Made by a program: the position numbers and the translations under genes. Shown one piece after another: positions 26,559-64,000 of a stretch of DNA of 64,000 bases (within the stretch, counting starts at the first letter, position 1; the number at the start of each line of letters is the position of its first letter). Source of the DNA: Monoplex corrugatus (taxonomy: Eukaryota > Mollusca > Gastropoda > Littorinimorpha > Ranellidae); the NCBI GenBank assembly GCA_030674185.1, contig CM060307.1, positions 56,087,481 through 56,151,480 of the forward strand. The letters are read 5' to 3'. The notes below the pieces were generated by a model. It was not told the origin of the DNA, searched no databases, and worked only from the letters and a program-made list of their open reading frames with translations.

Positions 26559-26789
26559 GCTTTTTATAGGTACGATTATGACAAGATTATGGCTCAAACG
26601 CATTACCGTAATAGTACGTATGTAATGAGGAAGACACTGATTTTATCCTTTCTACCCCCCACACACATACCCAGAAAACATTAACTAGAGAAAATATGAC
26701 ACGCGTTTAATACTTCGTATCCTGAACAGATAGATCAGTATCATTTTGTATGGACAGCTGGTTAACCTGTAAGTGCTCTTTTGTTTCAG

Positions 26790-26822
26790 TGTCGACGAGT
26801 TTCACCACAGCAGCAACTACAT
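26790..26822 (+). CDS. 33-nt exon (VSTSFTTAATT linker)
   Basis: It lies between acceptor ctcttttgtttcag (ending 26789) and consensus donor gtaagt (26823). Read in phase 1 at both ends it gives V-STSFTTAATT-L when joined to the flanking giant exons, with no stop. Its opening TGTCGAC resembles the opening TATCGAC of the next exon, suggesting that the two exon starts share an origin. It is short, but its phase, composition and splice sites agree with the gene model. Confidence 0.75.
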
Positions 26823-26884
26823 GTAAGTAAACAAGTTAGTGAGAATGCACTCAGTGAAAAAACTCTACTTCTCCTTTTTCTCCG

Positions 26885-26942
26885 ACTGTCTCTGACTGTC
26901 TCTGTCTCTGTCTCTGTCTCTGTCTCTGTCTGCCTGTCTGCC

Positions 26943-26973
<31 letters not shown>

Positions 26974-26987
26974 TTCTCGCTCTCTCC

Positions 26988-27020
<33 letters not shown>

Positions 27021-27025
27021 CCCTC
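26885..27025. repeat. (TCTCTG)n-(TCTG)n-(TC)n microsatellite
   Basis: Adjacent simple tracts of TCTCTG, then TCTG, then TC units. The short open frames across them are artefacts. Confidence 0.93.
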
Positions 27026-27110
27026 ACCTCTTTCTTGTGTCCACATACGCGTGTAGAAATCATATATGTATGTATATAATGTGTATGCAGCCATGTATCT
27101 TATAAGCATT

Positions 27111-27227
27111 TGTGTAGTATATATCTCTGTCTATGGATCTATCTAGGTATCTATCTAGATATCTATACATGTATCTATGTATCTGTCTATGAATCTATCT
27201 ATCTATCCGTCTGTCTGTCTCTATCTA

Positions 27228-27278
<51 letters not shown>

Positions 27279-27329
27279 TATATATACATACATATCTTTC
27301 TCTTTTCTGTCTGTCTCTCTCTTTCTCTC

Positions 27330-27375
<46 letters not shown>

Positions 27376-27421
27376 TTCTTTCTTTCTTTCTTTCTCTCCC
27401 TCTCTCTCCCTCTCTCTGTTG
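27111..27421. repeat. (CTAT)n/(GTCT)n/(CT)n/(CTTT)n compound microsatellite
   Basis: A run of related pyrimidine-rich tetranucleotide and dinucleotide tracts with a short TA interlude near 27268-27285. Confidence 0.92.
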
Positions 27422-27774
27422 GCTAGTATCATTATCTTTAGCGTTGTTATCATTATCAGTCGTTTAGATTTTAACAACGGCAGACGTGGAAACTAAAACA
27501 AATGGACTGATGATTTACTAAGACAAAATAGCCTGCATCTCAAACAGAACATCTCTCGCAGGCAGAGCATTTGCTGTACTTCCATATCTGTTATTGTGTT
27601 ATGTAATTTATGTAATTTCTTCTTTTCCTCTGGCTTTCTTTCTTGCTATCTTTGATTTTTTTTTCTTTCTTTATTTCTTTTTGTGTTTCTTATCTCTTTA
27701 GTTTGTACCTGATTTTTTTAAACATACAAGTGAGTGTACATTGGTTTCTATGTGTTATTGTCTTATTTTTTCAG

Positions 27775-62050
<34,276 letters not shown>

Positions 62051-62098
62051 GTCAGTTTGCTTGAACAACAGTTGTATTTGAAAGTGACGGAGAGGCTG

Positions 62099-62104
62099 AA
62101 TAAA
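62099..62104 (+). terminator. AATAAA 35 bases after a potential stop codon
   Basis: AATAAA lies 35 bases downstream of the in-frame TGA at 62062-62064. It could serve as a polyadenylation signal if the donor at 62051 is not used. It sits at the edge of a GAAT-rich simple repeat where such hexamers can arise by chance. Confidence 0.35.
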
Positions 62105-62127
62105 TGTATGAATAGATAAATGAAAGA

Positions 62128-62283
62128 AAAAAGAATGAACGCACGAGTGAATGAGTGAAAGAATGAACGAATGAACGAACGAACGAACGAACGAACGAAC
62201 GAACGAACGAACGAACGAATGAATGAATGGATGAATGAATGAATGAATGAATGAATGAATGAATGAACGAATGAATGAATGAA
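62128..62283. repeat. (GAAC)n-(GAAT)n tetranucleotide microsatellite
   Basis: Mixed GAAC/GAGT/GAAT units pass into a pure GAAC array (about 62176-62217) and then a mainly GAAT array to about 62283. It follows directly after the giant exon. Confidence 0.93.
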
Positions 62284-64000
62284 GTGATCAACTCTTTATG
62301 ACTTAACATACTCGAGAACTATCAATTCTGTTTTTATAATTCTTATCGCTAGGATATTTGTGACGTTTCTGTTTTATTTCACTGAATCTTTTTGTATGTT
62401 ACCATGACTGAAGATTACAAAATCTGTTGAAGCAAAAAATTTTAGATTGATTTTTTTACTGTTTGTAAAAGGAAATATTTTTCACTAAGTATGGTCATTG
62501 TGCGTACATAAGCAGTCTGTTGTGGAAATGGTCAAGCCATATAGATAATTTTGTTGGTGCTTCACGATAACATCACTGTTGAAGAACCAATTAAAAATAT
62601 CAGTGTTCTGACTAAAGAATTGCCTTGGGTCAGATACTCAAATGCCGATGTTTTGATGATCTTTGGTAAATTGCAAGATTGTTGGACACAGCTCCCATAT
62701 TTTTTTATTTACTAAAACCATAGTTCTTGGGGGGGGGGGGAGGGGGGTGTTGTACGTTATTTTGTTTCATTGAATAATTTTAAAACATTCCGCAAAGACA
62801 AGGCGTACTATCTTCATTATACTTCAAATAGTACATGTGGAAAAAATTGTTGTGGGTTTGAATGGAGTGAAAAATTTAAAGTGCTAATCATGGTCTTTTG
62901 CGATCTTACAGCTCAGCATCAAAAACTGAAGATATCTGGGGAAATGGCATTGTGAATGCAAAACAAATACAACAAAAGATAAGATTGTGGCAAAATCGGA
63001 ATCTGAGAAGTGAGATGCTTTGGTACGATAACAAATGAACAGTCATGAGTATACAACTAGTATACATGTCAAAAGACATTTTAATACGGTAAACACAATC
63101 GTTTCTCGAGGAAAAGGGAAAAATGTATAAATGCAAAAGCCTTCACAAAAGTCCGCAGAAATGTTCTTAGAAGTGACTGTGATAATGGAGGACCAAAGAT
63201 GACGGATATTATAATAAGGTAACAATCATTTTTACTTAAAACTGAATGGCTTGGGAAACTGTTTACCCATCAGAAAACGATAAATGGGCGTACATTCTAT
63301 CATGCCAGTTTTCATAGTTTGGTAAAAAGTATGTTTCCAGAGCAACATATCATAGAAAAAGAGAGATGACATAGCTTGATCGATATATTAGAGAGAAATC
63401 CTAAAAAGTGAGCTGAGAATAGTATAGAATTTAATCCGAGTGCGAAGACTATCTTGAGAAACGGAAACTAAATGGCACTAGACAATTATTAGAAATAATA
63501 CACCAGAGAAACAAAACTAGACTACGAAAGCTACTTGCGAAAATCCTTCATGATATTCACACTACGAATATTATACTGAATACATTGGATTTGCTTCAAA
63601 ATAACAGATGAACATACTGTACTTGTAAATAAAATTGATTACATTGAGCTTTTTTTTTAAATGTCAGAAAATAACTCATCTGTGGCAGTATATTTAAGAC
63701 GAAATATACACAGAATTGATTCTAGAAACAAATTAGGGTTTCAGAGAAAGGAACGTGTATGAAAACGTTAAGTAAGTTGTGTGGGTTTTTTTTTTCAATA
63801 ATTGTTGCCAAACTGTCCATAATTGTATTCAGATATGGCTTGCGTGCTATTTTGATTTACATTTTTTTAGATTTAGTTAGAAACAGGACACAGACACGCA
63901 CGCACAGGCACTCCTATACAAACAAATAAAAAAAAGCCGCTTGTCTGATCATGTGAACGCACCAAACATTTCTGTTTCTATTACCATAGACTGCAGTTAG
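62284..64000. other. AT-rich non-coding sequence after the mucin exon
   Basis: No gene is recognised. Features are a G-rich stretch near 62730-62750 and a weak candidate exon at 62912-62955: acceptor cgatcttacag, then a phase-1 reading of AQHQKLKISGEMAL ending in TGA. There is also an AATAAA near 63628. It may be intron or 3' flank of the mucin-like gene. Confidence 0.5.

Larger units (their letters stand above)
23782..26789 (+). other. Intron 3 of the mucin-like gene
   Basis: It starts gtgagtcac and ends ttttgtttcag. It contains a 42/37/43-bp minisatellite (24234-25039), a three-copy 24-bp tandem (25381-25451), a 14-base C run (25583-25596) and CA/AT microsatellites (26403-26558). A possible 45-nt cryptic exon lies at 25851-25895. 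Otherwise I see no genes. Confidence 0.75.
26823..27774 (+). other. Intron 4 of the mucin-like gene
   Basis: It starts gtaagtaa and ends ttattttttcag. Simple repeats dominate: TCTCTG/TCTG/TC tracts at about 26885-27025, then CTAT, GTCT, CT and CTTT tracts at about 27111-27421. The rest is T-rich with no gene seen. Confidence 0.75.

Noticed and set aside
26266..27496. Short open frames rich in Cys-Val, Ser-Leu or Arg-Glu
   Set aside because: Translations of CA, TCTG and CT microsatellites in introns 3 and 4.
62052..62309. Minus-strand open frame of Ser-Phe-Ile-His repeats
   Set aside because: Translation of the GAAC/GAAT microsatellite.
62912..62955. Possible terminal exon reading AQHQKLKISGEMAL then stop
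   Set aside because: The phase fits, but the acceptor is weak, the peptide is short and featureless, and nothing else supports it. Mentioned in the 62284-64000 entry only.

Overview
The window is metazoan genomic DNA. Its features are spliced coding sequence with phase-1 introns, LDL-receptor class A (LDLa) modules, mucin-type Ser/Thr/Pro repeats, long GT/CA, AT, CT and GAAC/GAAT microsatellites, and a CR1/L2-like LINE with a (TTA)n tail. A marine invertebrate, perhaps a mollusc, is my best guess; this is inference and not a species call.

Almost everything belongs to one plus-strand gene that enters from the left edge: a secreted or cell-surface mucin-like protein. I read five exons, all flanked by phase-1 introns: an LDLa-pair exon (262-486), a 12-nt microexon (2899-2910), a giant Ser/Thr/Pro exon of 17.7 kb (6042-23781), a 33-nt exon (26790-26822) and a second giant exon of 34.3 kb (27775-62050). 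At its right end the gene either splices on past the window or stops at 62062-62064, just before an AATAAA.

The mucin domain is hierarchical. The base unit is an 18-bp/6-residue SSTTTP repeat. Arrays of it are punctuated by a conserved anchor containing TTGP. Three anchor families follow one another: A (VTTPFTTGPESFNST, exon 3, about 1.2 kb apart), B (VTTPFTTGPETVSPST and variants, 27.9-49.6 kb) and C (TSPPTTGPQSSTSEIPST, 49.6-62.05 kb, about 355 bp apart). Longer repeats sit on top: about 2.3 kb in B and about 1.77 kb in C.

The reading frame is broken many times. Exon 3 has about 25 single-step frame changes. Exon 5 alternates between clean blocks (27.8-28.6, 31.4-34.2, 46.1-50.4 kb) and blocks so dense in 1-base deletions (about 29-31 and 34.2-46.1 kb) that they look like unpolished long-read sequence. 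A 217-base poly(A) run at 35867-36083 replaces about 610 bp of an expected repeat unit. True length and copy number therefore cannot be read from this assembly.

The introns hold a 5'-truncated antisense LINE with an in-frame stop, a 477-bp foldback element with terminal inverted repeats and an 8-bp direct repeat at its ends, a 42/37/43-bp minisatellite, and several microsatellites. No RNA gene, CRISPR array or prokaryotic feature was seen.
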